64,000 nucleotides of DNA from Otis tarda (lineage: Eukaryota; Chordata; Aves; Otidiformes; Otididae): positions 143,748,690-143,812,689 of the forward strand of contig CM048553.1 in the NCBI GenBank assembly GCA_026413225.1, written 5' to 3'. How positions within the stretch are numbered: position 1 is the stretch's first letter; every line of letters starts with the position of its first letter. The notes beneath the pieces were generated by a model. The model saw nothing but the letters and a program-made list of their open reading frames with translations. It was not told where the DNA came from and did no database searches. The position numbers and the translations under genes are program-made. Of the stretch, positions 49,781 through 63,637 are shown one piece after another.

Positions 49781-51085
49781 ACAATTTACCTTCATTTAGT
49801 GTTCTACAGAAGCATCCTGAGGTCACATTTAAACATTTCAGTGTGATCTACATTGAATTTTAATTTTTTCAGTGGACATTGATTTTACATGTAAGCGAAG
49901 AAGAGAGAGATAATATCAGAAAATTAACCTAAAATTAAAACTTTATGGTGAACTGTTTGTTTGTGCAATATTTTTAGAAGAAAGGTGACATTAATCACCA
50001 GGCCTTTTTAAGGCAATGCGCAGAAAGAGGGACGTATGATAACATACATTAAAAGACTAATGATTGCTCAATCGAACTTTTGCTGGCACCTCCTTAATCA
50101 CTTAAATCATGATGCATGTTGTACTTTGGAGGGTAATTTCAGACCTGGTATAGGGCTGCTATCTTCCAATGTGGGCTGCTCTTTGAAGTCTGGGCCTTTT
50201 TCAAGCAGAGAAATATTGTAGGTCTGGGTGGAGTAACGCAAGGTTATTATAAGGACCTATCAGAGGTGGTTAGATGAGTTGGAGAAGTAACACCAGCCAC
50301 TCTACTCCTGAAATAGTTTCAATGTATGGATTTAACTCCCCACTGAACCACAAAGATTTGGGATTGCGTGCCCTGAGACATAGTAAGAAACAGAGGTGAG
50401 CTCAGAGAGAGTTTGACAATCCTGTTACACTTGTAAGCTGCTGAAGCAGCCCACGTGTTCCTACATGCACAGCAAAGTGACCTCAGCTGAGAACAATGCA
50501 GATTCTGCATTCATGAGATTAAAATCCTCAAACTTAACGGGCAAGACCCCATGAGGCTTGATGTATTAACGTTGAACGTATTGTTTTGAATAGAAGAGTA
50601 AAAGCGTAACATCAGTCTGGTTGTTAGTGTTACTGGGCTTGGGTTTTAGGTGTGCTGGTTCACGACCTGATTTTGCAGGTCTTGCAGGGTTGTGCCCAGC
50701 TGCTGAGCACGGATCTCGAGTAGTCCCACAGACAAGCCTACAGGCTTGGATTTTTGGAGATCTTGAGTCACTTTCGGGTTTACCCTTCTTCCCAACTTCA
50801 TTCAGGCAAAGGAGGAATGAATTAGGAGACTTATTCAAATAAGCCAAATCTGTTACCAAGAATGAGAAAGAGCTACTGTAGACCTCATAGCATCGTTTGA
50901 ACTCCATGGATGTGCTGGGTCCAGATTTCAGTACTGCGTGCCATGAGATGCAAGGACATGTCTGCTGGTGAATCCTGGCAATCCTGACAGGAGTTCTTTA
51001 GATTTCCCTTCTATGTGTACATGGCAGAAGAATGGGAGAACACTGGCAATATGATCCTTACAGCTATCAAGGTGCCTGAAAAAAG

Positions 51086-51130
51086 CACACACATATATAT
51101 TTATATATATACACACTCATATGTGTATTT
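51086..51130. repeat. (CA)/(TA) simple repeat
   Basis: CACACACATATATATTTATA continuing as TATATACACACTCATATGTG. An interrupted alternating purine-pyrimidine tract. Confidence 0.8.
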
Positions 51131-52194
51131 TTAAACCTTGACAGAACCAAATGTGGGAGTCAGTGCAGAGTTTGGGGAATGCTCTTACCTACGAGCGTAT
51201 TTTCAAAGTTAGATGAGAGAATCCGAAACGATGTTTCTTACTTTATGTCTGTACCACTAATACTGTGCAGTGATTCTAAAATCATTGAGAATCTGGATTG
51301 TTGTTGAGTGAAGCAGTTTACTAAATTTCATTAAAAGAAGGGAATGTAAGGGGAGGGAACAGAAAATTAAGTAACCAAAAATTATGTATCCAGCTCCCAG
51401 AAGGAAAATAGAGTATGAGGTGTTAGAAGGTGAAAATAGGAGACCAAAAAAAAAAAAAAAAGTAAGGTGAATATTTTTCTTACTGTCTATACCAAAAATT
51501 TGATAAACATTTTAAATTAGTCCTCAAAATGCAGGGAGCTTAGCTGTAAAATTCCATCTGATCACTATTAGGCTTACATGAGATTACAAAAGCCTGCTGA
51601 TAATAGAGTTAAATTCAATTTCAAAGCACCACGGTGAGGACACTGAAACTGCAGCAAGCCGGTGGTATCATTTGGGTGAAAAAGAGGGGATACTCTGAGC
51701 ATAAAGATAGAGAGTCAAGAGGATGCTGTTTACACAGTAATTGACTTTAAGGGTAATTTTTGTCATATATTGTTTTCAGAGTTTAGATAAGGCATAAAAG
51801 TAGAAAATCAATTGTATAATAAAGGAAAATTTCAGGACTTTGATGGGTAAGAAGGAGGTCTTTGGATGTCATCTGTGATTATTGAAAACCTTTGTTTACC
51901 CTGATTTTATTTCTTTGAATTATTCTGAGCCAAACCCTGGGTAGGTGAGGGTTATTGCACTCCCGAAACTGATACCCCATGGCTTGAATTTCCCTTCTTG
52001 TCTTTTTTCAGTTTTGTTTCTATCGTTAAATAGATTTCCAGAGTGCCTGGATATACATGTACAATGTTAACTACACGGTCATTGCAGCAATTGAAACCCA
52101 CACTGAGTCAAGTCAGAAGAGAAAATTCTAAAGGGAAATATACTGAGGCTACATGTCAGATGTTTCTCTCTTCTTTTCTCTCCCTCTCTTTTTA

Positions 52195-52250
52195 TGCACA
52201 CAAACACCAGTATGCACATGCACATATATTAATATATATAATATATGCAG
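52195..52250. repeat. (CA)/(TA) simple repeat after a pyrimidine-rich run
   Basis: GCACACAAACACCAG, then CACATGCACATATATTAATA and TATATAATATATGC. It is preceded by a C/T-only stretch at about 52163-52192. Confidence 0.75.
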
Positions 52251-54310
52251 ATATTGATGGAATTCTATGAGTTGAAAGAGAGGGAAGATGTCTTTAAGGA
52301 TCCATATCTCTCGCAGCAGATATATGTTATTATCACTGAAATGTGGCCTTCAGTCTTGAAACAGTTAAAAGAGTTCTACGGCCACAAAAGAAGAGATTTC
52401 TTCAGAATTATCTCCCGCCTCACATTTGCTCTTAGGCAAGCAGTTTAAAAAAGCCCAGTGATTGAGCCAGTGATCCAATTTGAAATGCAGAAATGATTAG
52501 AGCTGCTTGCCTCATTTCATATCGAAATTCTCTGATTTATGACAGGGCTGCAGCCAAGATCTATCTCCAAAGGGAATTAGTGTGCAAGTTTGCATATTTT
52601 TGTTATTTAGGTTTCTGATAGCAGCTGCTAGCTAGAAATACTGAACTGGGAGGTGGTGGTGCAGGGTTTCTCAGCCATTGGAGCAAAGAAAGATAAGAGC
52701 CTTATGTTTAGGACATTTAGACCCCTTGACCATCTCACCATACAGTAATTTTTAAACTTGGATTGCAGTAATACAGAAATCCACCGGAATGGTTAATTGT
52801 AGTTGTGGAGAAAGGAATTACCAAAATTCTGTCTCCATGTTTTAACTAGGGGAATTTTAATGAGGCATAAAACTTCAATCATGCGACTGACCTGTGGGGC
52901 AGAGTGTAGAACATATAATGAAACAGAAATAGAATTCTGAAAAAAAATTATTACCTTATCTGGAATTTACATGAAGTGTTAACAGGAAATTATGCAGCGG
53001 TTATAAATGAAAAATATGGGATTTAATGTACTTATTAATAAAGATTTGTTACATACATGATACCAGTGTCCCAAATCTGCTGTCCGCAGCTGTCCCCAAT
53101 TTCTTATTTCTCTGTCCTCAAATGCATTTAGTGTCTTCTTATTACTCTGGAAGCTAAGGCCAATATCCATTTAACACCAGTTTCTAAGACAAATGGAAAC
53201 ATCTTTGTGTAGGGGTTGAGGACTGAGGAATTTCCCTTTTCTACACCATTCAGACACTCATAAAATTCAGAGTTTTTCATTTGGAATTCAGTTAATGTTT
53301 TCTTTGGATTTGTAAACCTGTGATGAGGAGGAAAGAATGAGCACATGGTAGCTCTTAAAAAAAAAAAGGAAAAAAAAAGCCCTCTCCATTGAGTGAAAGA
53401 TGAGTAACTGCCGAATTATGCTAGTATTGCACTGAGCAAAGAAATCACACTGTGAAAGTTTATTACCTTAGCTACTATCCGGCTCCATATGGAGTCATTA
53501 TGGCCTAGAGTCTCAATCGTGCTCCTAAATTGACCTCACCATAATGCAGCTGTGCTTCCAGGTATTAAAACCTCTCTCATATTTCACTGAGTATTCCTTA
53601 GGGGATCCAAGGTTATTGTAGTAAAAACTTTAAAATTTGATTACTTTGTTCTTTGACAAAGAATTTGGTAAGATCATACAGCCTGCACATGGAAATGTGC
53701 GAGTTTCAATCAATTTAAATCTTTTAAATCAGTTCTTCTTGCACGCTTGTGTTTTTGCAGTCCTACCCTTGTTATTTAACGGGAATCATGGCAATAGAGC
53801 TGGTCATGTTTGGGTACGGTACACAGTTACCTGATTGACCTGCTTTCTTTGTAAAGTCACTCCGAGCATAGTGTTGACCTTAAAATAACACTGTGATACT
53901 GCACCTAAAACAGCAACAGCACTGGGGCTGAACTTCCCGTCCCTCTCCACAGATGCCGGTGACAGGAATTCACTTCGTACAGTAGCATGTTTCAAACGAC
54001 AATTTAAAATGTTATGCACCCGGTAAGTGAAGAGTTATCAAAACAGGGACATAATGGAAATGGAGGAAATAGAAATGAAGATGGCTTTCCTTGCAGCAAA
54101 TTCATCCACTTGCTTGAGACCATTATTCAGGCAAAACAGACAATGGAGTCAGTGAAATTGTCACCCGAAGAGAAGGACATAGTAAAATCTATTCTTATAT
54201 ACTCACATATACATTAAGACAAACTATGAGTCTTTTAATTTTTTCCGTTTCCATAATAATAGTGTAGGATGGCATATATTGGCGATTATTTGAAATACAA
54301 AGAAAGTGTT

Positions 54311-54344
54311 CTTTTTTTCCTTTTTTTTCCTTTTTTTTTTTTTG
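54311..54344 (+). repeat. Poly-pyrimidine run
   Basis: T-runs broken by CC, ending in TTTTTGACAG. It mimics a splice acceptor, but no recognisable exon follows. Confidence 0.8.
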
Positions 54345-56075
54345 ACAGTAACAGAAAAATTCCAGCAGAAATATAAAAGAATCAATCTTTGGACGAAGTC
54401 CACCTTCTCTGTTCCCAGTAAAATTGAGCAAGCTCTCTTTCCTGCTGCCTTCTTTAGTGATTTGATTGCAATGGATTCTGTGCCTGCTGTACTATGAGTT
54501 TTATGATTCTGTGAGAAAAGATGAATATAGTGCTATAAAACTCTCTTCTGAATGCTATTTTAGCTTCTCTAAAGATATTGTAATCTAGTCTATCCCTGCT
54601 ATTTGCAGAAAAGCAGGAGATAGAGTTTTTGTTAGCCAGTGACTGAAGTTTTCAGAGTATGGATTCCATCTGTGGGCCTGAAGCTTCATATGGACAATCA
54701 CTAATGTATGTATATTTTTTTCTATTTTCACTTGTGCAGGCAGAAATTGAGATCTTTATGCGAAAATATGGTGCATCTTTGCTCCAATAAAAGATTGTGT
54801 TTAGAGTTATATTAGGCAGTCCAGTGGTATGGAGAAAGGAAGGATCAAATATGTCCATGGCCGTTGCATTAGTTGGCAGGGGATACATTTGGCCTTAGAG
54901 AAGCCCCTAACTCAGCAAAGATGGAATGAGTCTTTTTCTTAGTGTAATGCTGTTGTGGGAATATAAACACTTACATTGAGGAGCAAGGGATATGAAGTAG
55001 AGGCATGTATGGGACTTTCTGAAGAACATGACAGCTTCTGTCTTTCCTTATAAAGTATAAGTACTGATACACATAAATAATCAGTCTTGCTTTTTTCTTC
55101 ATTAAATTATTAAACTATCAATCATTTTAATTCAAGCTCTGCCATGGACTATCTAGTCTGAGTATCTCTGTGTATGTAAAAACCACTTCCACAAGGTATT
55201 ATTTTTAAACCATATTATTTTAATGATTTATCATAAAGAATGATCTTCTGTATTGCTCTGATAGCCAGTAAAAGTTAAAATATTAAATGTGCGGTATAGT
55301 TAACTTGGATAAGTGCAGCACTGAAGTAGATACACATTAGCTGATACGAGGCATCAGAGGTAAAATCAAAAGGATTAAATTTGACAGAAGAGCCCCATTA
55401 AATTTCTTCCAACCCCTGTGGTTCTATTGAATAAAATGTACTTAAAGTACCTTTCTGGACTGCACTAACATCTGCTGTTCTTGGAAAACAGTTTTAGCCA
55501 GAGACAGCTATGTTACTGGGAAATGCTGGCCCACAATGGTTTGCAGGGAGGGAGCTGTCTTCTTGTAATATTCTTACTAATTAATTCCCACGAGACCTGC
55601 TCCTGGGCTAACTATTGTGAACCCAGCAGGGTGAAAAGGTTACTGGGAAAGTCACAGGGAAGGATGCGGTGGCAGCAGCAGAGCCCACGTGTGGACATAC
55701 ATCTATATCCCCTCCAGGAGAGACGAGAGGGACACAAAGATGTACAAAACGCTCTAAGAAAGGCAATCAAGGAGAGTGACTTAGCTCTCTAGCTGTTATG
55801 GCTCTTCGAGATTACATACTGGGTTCTGACCAGCTGGACATCATCCCAAACCTTAGGAACTTATCTTAGCAAATCACTCAAGGATGATTGATTTTGATTG
55901 TGTAAGTTTGGATTTTTCTTGTAATCATTTTTGAAGAAGTTGGGCAGCCCACTTGTATCTGGAGACCTATCATCCCTCAATAAAATTAACTGCTAGTGGT
56001 CAAATCCTGTGTGCTTCATGTTTGTGTTGATTTCAGTGATGGCAGTCTCTGAGGCAAGCCAGAATTACGTGATTT

Positions 56076-56152
56076 TACACATATGTGTGTAAGTTTGCAT
56101 GAGCACACGCATACACATGCCCATACAGGCACCACACATATGCACATACATT
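56076..56152. repeat. Degenerate CA-rich tract
   Basis: Repeated ACACATA, GCACACGCATACACATGC and CACATATGCACATACA words. Confidence 0.7.
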
Positions 56153-59083
56153 TTCTAGGAACCCTACTTTCAAATCGCTTCCTCAGAAAAGAAGGGAAAA
56201 CCAGTTTTAATTTCACGGAACTGACCAGGAGAGATAATGAAGTACTTTCAAAACTCTTTATGTGTGGAAGCCCTAGAGGCAAGCCCTAGAGCTTTCTTAC
56301 TTTTAGCAACAAATTACTGGGGAAAAAAAAAAAAATTCCCCAGTTATGAAGTCCACTAATGCAGACTGCACAGACTCAGTTTCACAAAGTGTATTGGAAA
56401 GGCAGCATTCACATAATTAATGAGAAAATGCTGCATGTGTTCAGACCTGTTAATTGATTAAATGAGTCTATGGCTAAATCTGATTATAATCGTGCTGTGA
56501 CAGTACAATTGAGCAAGTGTGTAAGAGGTAAAGGGACTCTCTCTTACACTCCCGGATATGTGGATACGTCCTCTCTCCTGCTTTCTCTCCCCAAATTGTA
56601 AGTACAGGATAAAAATTGGGCTAATAAGAAAGGTAGCAAACTTCCCTATCAAAAGCTGGATAGCTTAATCACAATTACTTGAACAGTTATTCTTGGTTTA
56701 GTGTCTTGATTCCTTTTTAATCCACCACTTGCACTTGTAAAATACAACGTGCTTTATAGCAAACGTCACTTTGATGCTTATTGTGGTTAACAAGTGCTGG
56801 TTAGTTTTCCTGTGGTGTTGCAATAAAACACAAAACCTGCCATGTGCTTGTCATTTATTTTTAAAGAAGGCCACGGTGTTCCCTAAGGGTTGTGAGAGAA
56901 GTTCATCCCATTGAACTGGTCAGCAAGATATCATTAGCTCGTTGTGTACATGAAATCCAGGGGTTAGAGCACCAAGCGTCACAAGCCAGTTTCTTTACCT
57001 CCTTGAGCTGATCAGAGGATCAGAGTATCAAGGAAGGATTAGCACTGACTTGGGATTTGTGTGATTGGTTAATTTATTGCTGCGATGGCAGGCCTTTCAT
57101 CTATGGCAACATTTAATCAGCACGGCCATGGAGGCTATTACGGGTTAGCTCTTTTCTCAAGTCAGCCAGGGCTGCACCATCAGCCCTATCACAATTCCCC
57201 TGAAATTTCCAAATTATCTGGAACAGGCTTTAGCCTCACAGTAATAAAAATTAGAAGAGATTCCTGATAGCACTGGTGGAAAAGGCTTTCACTTGCACAG
57301 GGCAAATTATAAATAGTATGAACGTGCACTTTAAAAAAAAAATTCTCCACCTCTTAAGAGATGTGCAGGACTTATCACCCCTGCTCTGATCCAAATCCTC
57401 GTGGTTGAAAATTTATATTAGATTTTATCAGTGAGGCCTAAGTCTAGAAAAATCAATGAAGGTTATCTTTTATGTTGCAGGAACTTGTGGAAATATTGAT
57501 TTTCATTTTATAGTGAATTTGGAGCATGAGTTGGTAATCACTGCTGAGCTGACTACAATGTTTGCCTACTGTATCTTTTACTGAGTTTTGCTCAAGTATT
57601 TAAGATAGTATATTCCTGTTGATTTTAGCATGTAGTTTGAAGTCAAATGTCTCTTAATACAAGTTGGTGCATCTTTTGTTATATAATGTAATCCTTCAGC
57701 GTAATGGTGATTAGCTAATGTCTGTTGAATGATTTCTGCATTTAATACTCAAGTTCAGAATGAGAAAGAGGGAGATTTCAGGACTCCCGTTGTATATCTT
57801 ATTTCTTTTTCCTTACTAGTCACTAAAATACTAAGTGAAATACAAAGTATAAGAGACTGTAATGAAAAATAAGACGAAAGATGCTAAAAGATAAAATATC
57901 CATGTATAAAAAGAGTTAGGAACCTGAATAACTGCTGTTATAGTTATGCAATCTATTAAGCATTAAATCTTTCAGAACTAATGAAAGCCAGAAAAACTTC
58001 TACTGATAAAAGATACCATGGCCACAGTTTATTAGATGAGTCTAGATCCTTCATCTTGGCTCTTAAAAATGCTTTAACTAAGTAAAACAGTGATTCAGAG
58101 AGTGATATTAGATCTTTTCTCATGTAATGCCCTTACTCATTCTCTGTGGTTTTTATTTGTGTAGAGTTTTTCTGTTTTCAGTGTAATTTCTATTGGTAGT
58201 TTACTCGTGCAACTGGTTTTAAAATGGATGAATTCTTCAAAAAGTTATTTGAATATTCAGATAAATCTGTTCCTGCCAAATTTATACCATTTTTGTTTTG
58301 ATTTTGGGTAATACATATCTCATTGAGTTCCTTCAGACCTGATGTTGGAAAAGGAATTTTTAATACCTCATTCACACAATCTAACTCTTGGGGAATCATA
58401 AGATAAATCATAATCATAAGATAAAGCCTAACTGACCATGAGCACTTGAAACAAGGATACTCTCAGATAACTGTTCCCTAAAAAGGCAGATACTATTTGA
58501 AATAGCAGGAAAAACAACATTATAGCTAGTTTTAAATAGGTAAATTTTGGAGTATGGGCTCTGCTTGTTCCCTCCTTCCCAAGTCCTTTGGGCAGGACCT
58601 GATGTTCCTCGAGTACAGAAGGCACAATGGCAGCAAGTACTTTGCCTGAGCAACCTTTTCAGCTCAAGTAAGAATTTAAATTTATAACTCTATAGGGATG
58701 TTGAAATACATTTTTAAAAAAAACATTGGTGCAAGGAAATACTGTTCCTCTGGGAGAGAAATAGTGATGCTTTTTGCAAAGTACATGTCCTCAAATGCAG
58801 TTGAAGGACATGATGCTGCAGGTGTTCTCTGAGTATAATCTCTAAATACACGGTCATTCTTAGCTGCAGCCAGCTTACAGGAAAAAGTGTGTAGTCGTAG
58901 CTACCTGGATCTCCTCTTGGTTGGAACATCTGCAGTGCGATGCTGGGGAACATACAAGGATGCACTTACCAGGATACATAGATATATAAAATTCTAGTTC
59001 CTAGAGTGAACTGTGTGTCACTGCATTTATTTACCTGATATTGGCATCCTTCCCCAAGTCTATTATGCCCTATTATGCTTCTA

Positions 59084-59142
59084 ATGCTGTCATTATTTTA
59101 GTATCCTAACTTAGTGCTATGACACTAAAATAATGTCAGCAT
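59084..59142. repeat. 19-bp near-perfect inverted repeat
   Basis: ATGCTGTCATTATTTTAGT (59084-59102) and ACTAAAATAATGTCAGCAT (59124-59142) pair with one T-T mismatch around a 21-base spacer. The spacer and its edge also contain TTAGTG/CACTAA, so a nested alternative hairpin is possible. Confidence 0.93.
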
Positions 59143-62100
59143 GAGTGTTCTTCTTGAGGAGCGTTGTTGGTATGTCTTTTGCTTGGTTCTACCCATTTCC
59201 CTCCAGTCACAGTCTGTTCATATGTTACACAGAAATGTTGAGGATTTATAAATATGAGCAATGGTGTGTCACTGATTTCAAGGAGAGCAGGATTGTGTCT
59301 GCTTTGTGGTCTTCCATGCGATGATTAATCTGATTGGTATTTCTTTGGCTGGAAATGATTTTCAGGGAAAAATAAAAGTAATGGATTGAATTATTTGCTG
59401 TCTGGTCATGGCATTTATATGAACTAGGAATACTGATCGTATATGTAAAAGAAATTCAGGGAGATTTTGCCTACTATAATGTTAACTGTTATAAAGTACA
59501 ATGAAATAGAAAAAGAGAGTGTTTTCTTCCTATAGACAAGTGTTTATGTGACCCAAAGCCTATAATCCTTGAGCTTCGCCTCACAGAAACTCCTACTGAC
59601 CTCTCTGGTATTTTGAGCTGAAGTAATGCTGGAATAAACACTTGAAGGATCAGCCTTTAACATGTAAGGGGAGAGAAAGAAGCATAGTAATTTTTTTTTC
59701 TTTAAATTCAAAATTAAATTATTAACATCATAAAAAATTTGACAGTAGAGAAACTACAAAGAAAGGATGACCTGAAAAGATTGAGTTAAATTCTGTTATC
59801 TGAACCACAGGTGCAATTCCTTTTGATGTCAATGGGAATAGTGTCTGTCTTGCTGAGAGTAAAATATGACCCGTTGTCTATTTGCTTGTCTATTATGGAA
59901 CTACAGATGAGCCTGCATAACAGAACAGATATGCCTGGACAGATTTGATTGCCTTTGTTAATTGTTAGTCTTGAACCTGGCATTTGCATGAAATTACACT
60001 GAATATTTTATTTTGCACACTTTAAGCCAGTGCTGAGTTTAAAGAAAATAATTAAAGGGTTCATAACGCAACTAGCCAGGATTTGGAACATTTTGCAATA
60101 TTCTCTATTTTATTATCATCATTAATCTAAAGAACAATGAGTGTTTGAGTCTTTTTGCCAAAGTCAAGTAATATTTTGCAAAATCATGTATTCTTTAAAA
60201 TTTAGCAAAATTCAAAATGCTATTTTTTTCGTTACTCAATAATATAGCTCCATGCAATGCACCTTTTTTTTTTTTTATGATTCTTCCCTGCTACCATTAG
60301 TTATACACCAATGAGAGACTGCAAACTGATTACACATGACAATTATCTGAAGCATTGCTACTGTTAGAAATAAACCTTGCTTATCTGATTTTCAGACTGG
60401 TAATTTCCAAGTTCGGCACTTAGTTATAGCTTTACAATAAGTTTGTGTTTGTTAGGCTTTAGGAAACATTTCAGATTAAGACTGAAAAAATGGGGATTTG
60501 CAGTTTGATGATGCAATTCTTGTATGCTGGCTTCCTGAGATTTACTGAGCCATTTATAGTAACAGAGCAGAATCTCCCTCCAAGGATGGCCTCACTGTCA
60601 CAAACCCTGTGTGCAGGTCATGATACGTTCTTCCTTTTGAATTTTTTAGAAACCCTGTTACTTGGTGTAAGCTCCATGACTCTTTTTGTGCCTAGTCAAG
60701 GACAGCAAATACTCACACGAAGGGTGGGCTTCTCTGATTAATAGGTGGTGGAGTTCACCCAAGTTTTTCAAGGTCCTTCAAGGAAGACAACATTTGACCC
60801 TAGTTTGTCCCCAAGAAGACAAGTTCTCCTAATTGACTGGGACAAATAAATCACATACAAATAATCTTTTCCTTTCAAATTAATTACATACAACTGTAGC
60901 ACAGCCAAAAGAGTTGGGATACATATGTAACTGGTAAGAGATAGAGAGTCTTCAGGTTAATTGGTTAATAGGCCAGTAAGGCAAATAGCAATTTAAAGGT
61001 TATATGGAAACAAGGGGATTAAAAGTCCACAAAAAAAAAATTGATGATGTGGTAACATTTGGTTTTTTAAAGAAAAATTCTAACTTGGAATAATAAAATG
61101 GAAAATTAGGATTGCTATATATTTTTAGAATTACTGAAGAATTGCTTATATGTGTACTGTATTGACTAGCCAGTACATTTCTAGATTATTTTGGACATAT
61201 TCCTGGGAAGTAAGCCAACACTGATAAATAGGCTTGATATTTGAAAAGCCTCTAGGATTAATCTAGTGATCATAGTATTGTAAATATGAGATTTAACTCT
61301 AGAAACCTAGTCCATTTGACTTTATGAAAAAGACAGATTTTGAAAAAAAGGTAAAAGGTAAGTTACTTTGAATGCTATATATCAAATTAGTTACAGAAAA
61401 ATTAGAAGTATTTCAGAAGTTGAAAAATATAATTGGAACGTATTGTGAGTCAGAGGAACTAATTCAAGTCATTCTCCTGGTGAACGTTTTCGTACCTGTG
61501 TGTATTCCAACATCATCCTTACATATGTTGTACACCTCACTCATCCTGATCCAAAACCTCAAATTAGCTGGAGTCGTTACGCTAACCTTAAAAAAAAAAT
61601 TGAATCAGACCAGGGTGTGTTTTTTGCTCGGTGCCAGTAGTCTGTCCTTCAGTTTGCACACAGTGCAGGCAAGGTCTGTGAACTTTTTTTGAAACACAGG
61701 TGTTTATTAAGGAGAAAAAAAAAGAAAGCTAGGTTGCTAACTTTAATGGGTTCAACTTTCTGTAAATAATAATAGCAGATGTTAAGATTTCTAACTTCTA
61801 ACCTCATGCACAGACATACACATTTATAACAAAGAATCCACTTTCTTTTTTTAAACCAATTCTTTTGTGAAAGTTTGAAACAATTCTAGGCAAACTTAAA
61901 AATCTTAGTCAGTGTTTCCTTTTAATAAAATTGAGTATTGTAATACTAATATTTCACTAATCTTGAGATACTCTGTTTGGTTATTCTTCCATTTCAATTG
62001 TAAATGGTATCTGTAATGTACTGGAAGTTTGATAACCTTCAATTTAACATGGACACCATTTCAAAAAGATCTTAAGATAATTTACACACTACTTCAGTCA

Positions 62101-63272
62101 CTTCCAGTTATATAGGCTCAGTCACATGTAAATTTTGCTTTTATAAAGAAAAATATGTTATTTATTAATTTGTTCAAGTTACATGTATGTTATTCTGTTC
62201 TGAAAAAATGTCCAAGTAATGACCTTTTAACTTTATCTATGTCGAATTGACTGAAGTGAATACTGTAAAATAGCAGTTGAATATTTCTGTTTCAGTAAAA
62301 ATCAATTGATATGGTGCATATTTGTCTTAAATGACATACTTGGGAATGCCATAGAGTCAAATTCTGCCTAGTAGTGAGGAGGGTCCCTTTCTTATGTGGT
62401 AGGCACAAAGTAAAGGAATCAGTAGAAGTGATGTCCATGGGCCACGTCCTGCTTCTTTCACTTTAAATACAGAAAAATTTCCATGATTTCAGTTGTTTTC
62501 AGCAATGAACTGTGGAAGACTTTACAACTGCAGAGAATGTCACTTTGTCATCACACTGCCACATAAATGTTATAATGAAACTGTCTTGAATATTCAGGTA
62601 GATATAAATATAACTTCGATTGTACAATCATCTGCTAGTTTTGTAGAAATTAGAAAGTTTTCTAATTTGTCTGAATTTTCTTACATTTAAGAGAGATTTC
62701 AAGTCAAATACTTGCCAATTAATTTTCAAAGCACTATGGTTGATATATATTCTTCTGTTAAAATCACTGGCAATCTCCTGTGCAGTACTTAAGAAACAGA
62801 AGCTTTTAAAAAGCCTTTTAAAAATAGCTTGTTTATAATGCACTATAGAGAAATAATTCCTCTGAAAATATGCTGAAAGTCATACATATACAGTCAAGTA
62901 AGTTCATAACTAAAAGAAAAAACAGTGGCGGAGTTTACTAGAAAGCATCCTATTCCTGTTGTCAAGATTTTAATCAAAATCCCAGGCCTTGTGGGGCAAT
63001 CTAGGGATTTTCTTTTGTGTTTTATTACTTGTTTTTTGAACTATAATCCCAGTAATGAGCAAGTAACATAACTCAGCTGTACATATGAAACTACCACCTA
63101 TCGCAGTCCTTTCAGTCTCAAATAGGATAACCGGAGCATAACTACTGTGAAGCAATACAATTATGAATTTCTTGAGGGGGAAAAAGGACAGATAAGTGCA
63201 CGGAAGTCAGCTAACACTGATGCATGGGTGGCTACAGCATGCAAAGGGTTAACAAGATTTTCATTTTAGATA

Positions 63273-63286
63273 GTTGCCGTAGTAAC
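63273..63286. promoter_or_regulatory. RFX-type X-box
   Basis: GTTGCC-GT-AGTAAC, two near-inverted half sites with a 2-base spacer, fits the RFX X-box consensus. It lies about 135 bp before a TATA-like element and 160 bp before a CpG-rich patch, a typical X-box distance from a start site. Confidence 0.6.
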
Positions 63287-63414
63287 AATCAGAGAGCTCA
63301 GGCTGTATCTTTTCTATTTGTGGGGAATGTTTAGATTTACAGAGTAGCTCAGCTTATTATATATCTGCCTTGATTGCTGGATAAGGTTCGTTGATTAAAA
63401 ACAGAATAAGATGC

Positions 63415-63530
63415 ATTTTTATAATACTAACGGGACCTGCCGCCCCCTGCGCCCGCCTCCCATCACTCTTTGTCCAGATCTCTCTCCGCTCTCCCAGCGC
63501 TCGCCTGCCGCCCAAGGTGTGGCTGTAAAT
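63415..63530 (+). promoter_or_regulatory. Candidate internal promoter: TATA-like element and CpG-rich patch
   Basis: TTTTTATAATAC (TATAAT at 63420-63425) is followed at 63431-63516 by a GC-rich patch with eight CpG dinucleotides in roughly 85 bp, including the KLF/SP-like CCCGCCTCCC. The surrounding tens of kilobases are strongly CpG-poor. This contrast suggests an unmethylated promoter, either an alternative ZFPM2 start or a nested transcript. Direction is favoured as plus from the TATA position, but is not proven. Confidence 0.4.
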
Positions 63531-63637
63531 CAAGTTTCACTTGAACTTTCAATGAGCAGAGGCTGATGTTGCCTGTGCACTGCGGGAGCGCTTGGCCCTG
63601 AGCATCCCTTTTCTCCTTCTAGCAGCCAATTTGAACC

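Larger units (their letters stand above)
49781..63230. other. Gene-free intronic DNA
   Basis: Contains CA/TA tracts at 51086-51130, 52195-52250 and 56076-56152, A- and T-runs near 51446-51461, 53359-53379 and 54311-54344, the 59084-59142 stem-loop, and a region around 56880-57270 with the texture of conserved non-coding sequence. Reading frames up to about 113 codons show no known domain. Confidence 0.55.

Noticed and set aside
54014-54217. 67-codon frame rich in charged residues, with CCG-GTAAGTG at its start
   Set aside because: The strong donor would cut the frame after a few codons, and the protein is not recognised.
54306-54497. Splice-acceptor-like T-run ending GACAG followed by an open frame
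   Set aside because: No recognisable peptide and no fit to ZFPM2; poly-T tracts ending in AG are common.
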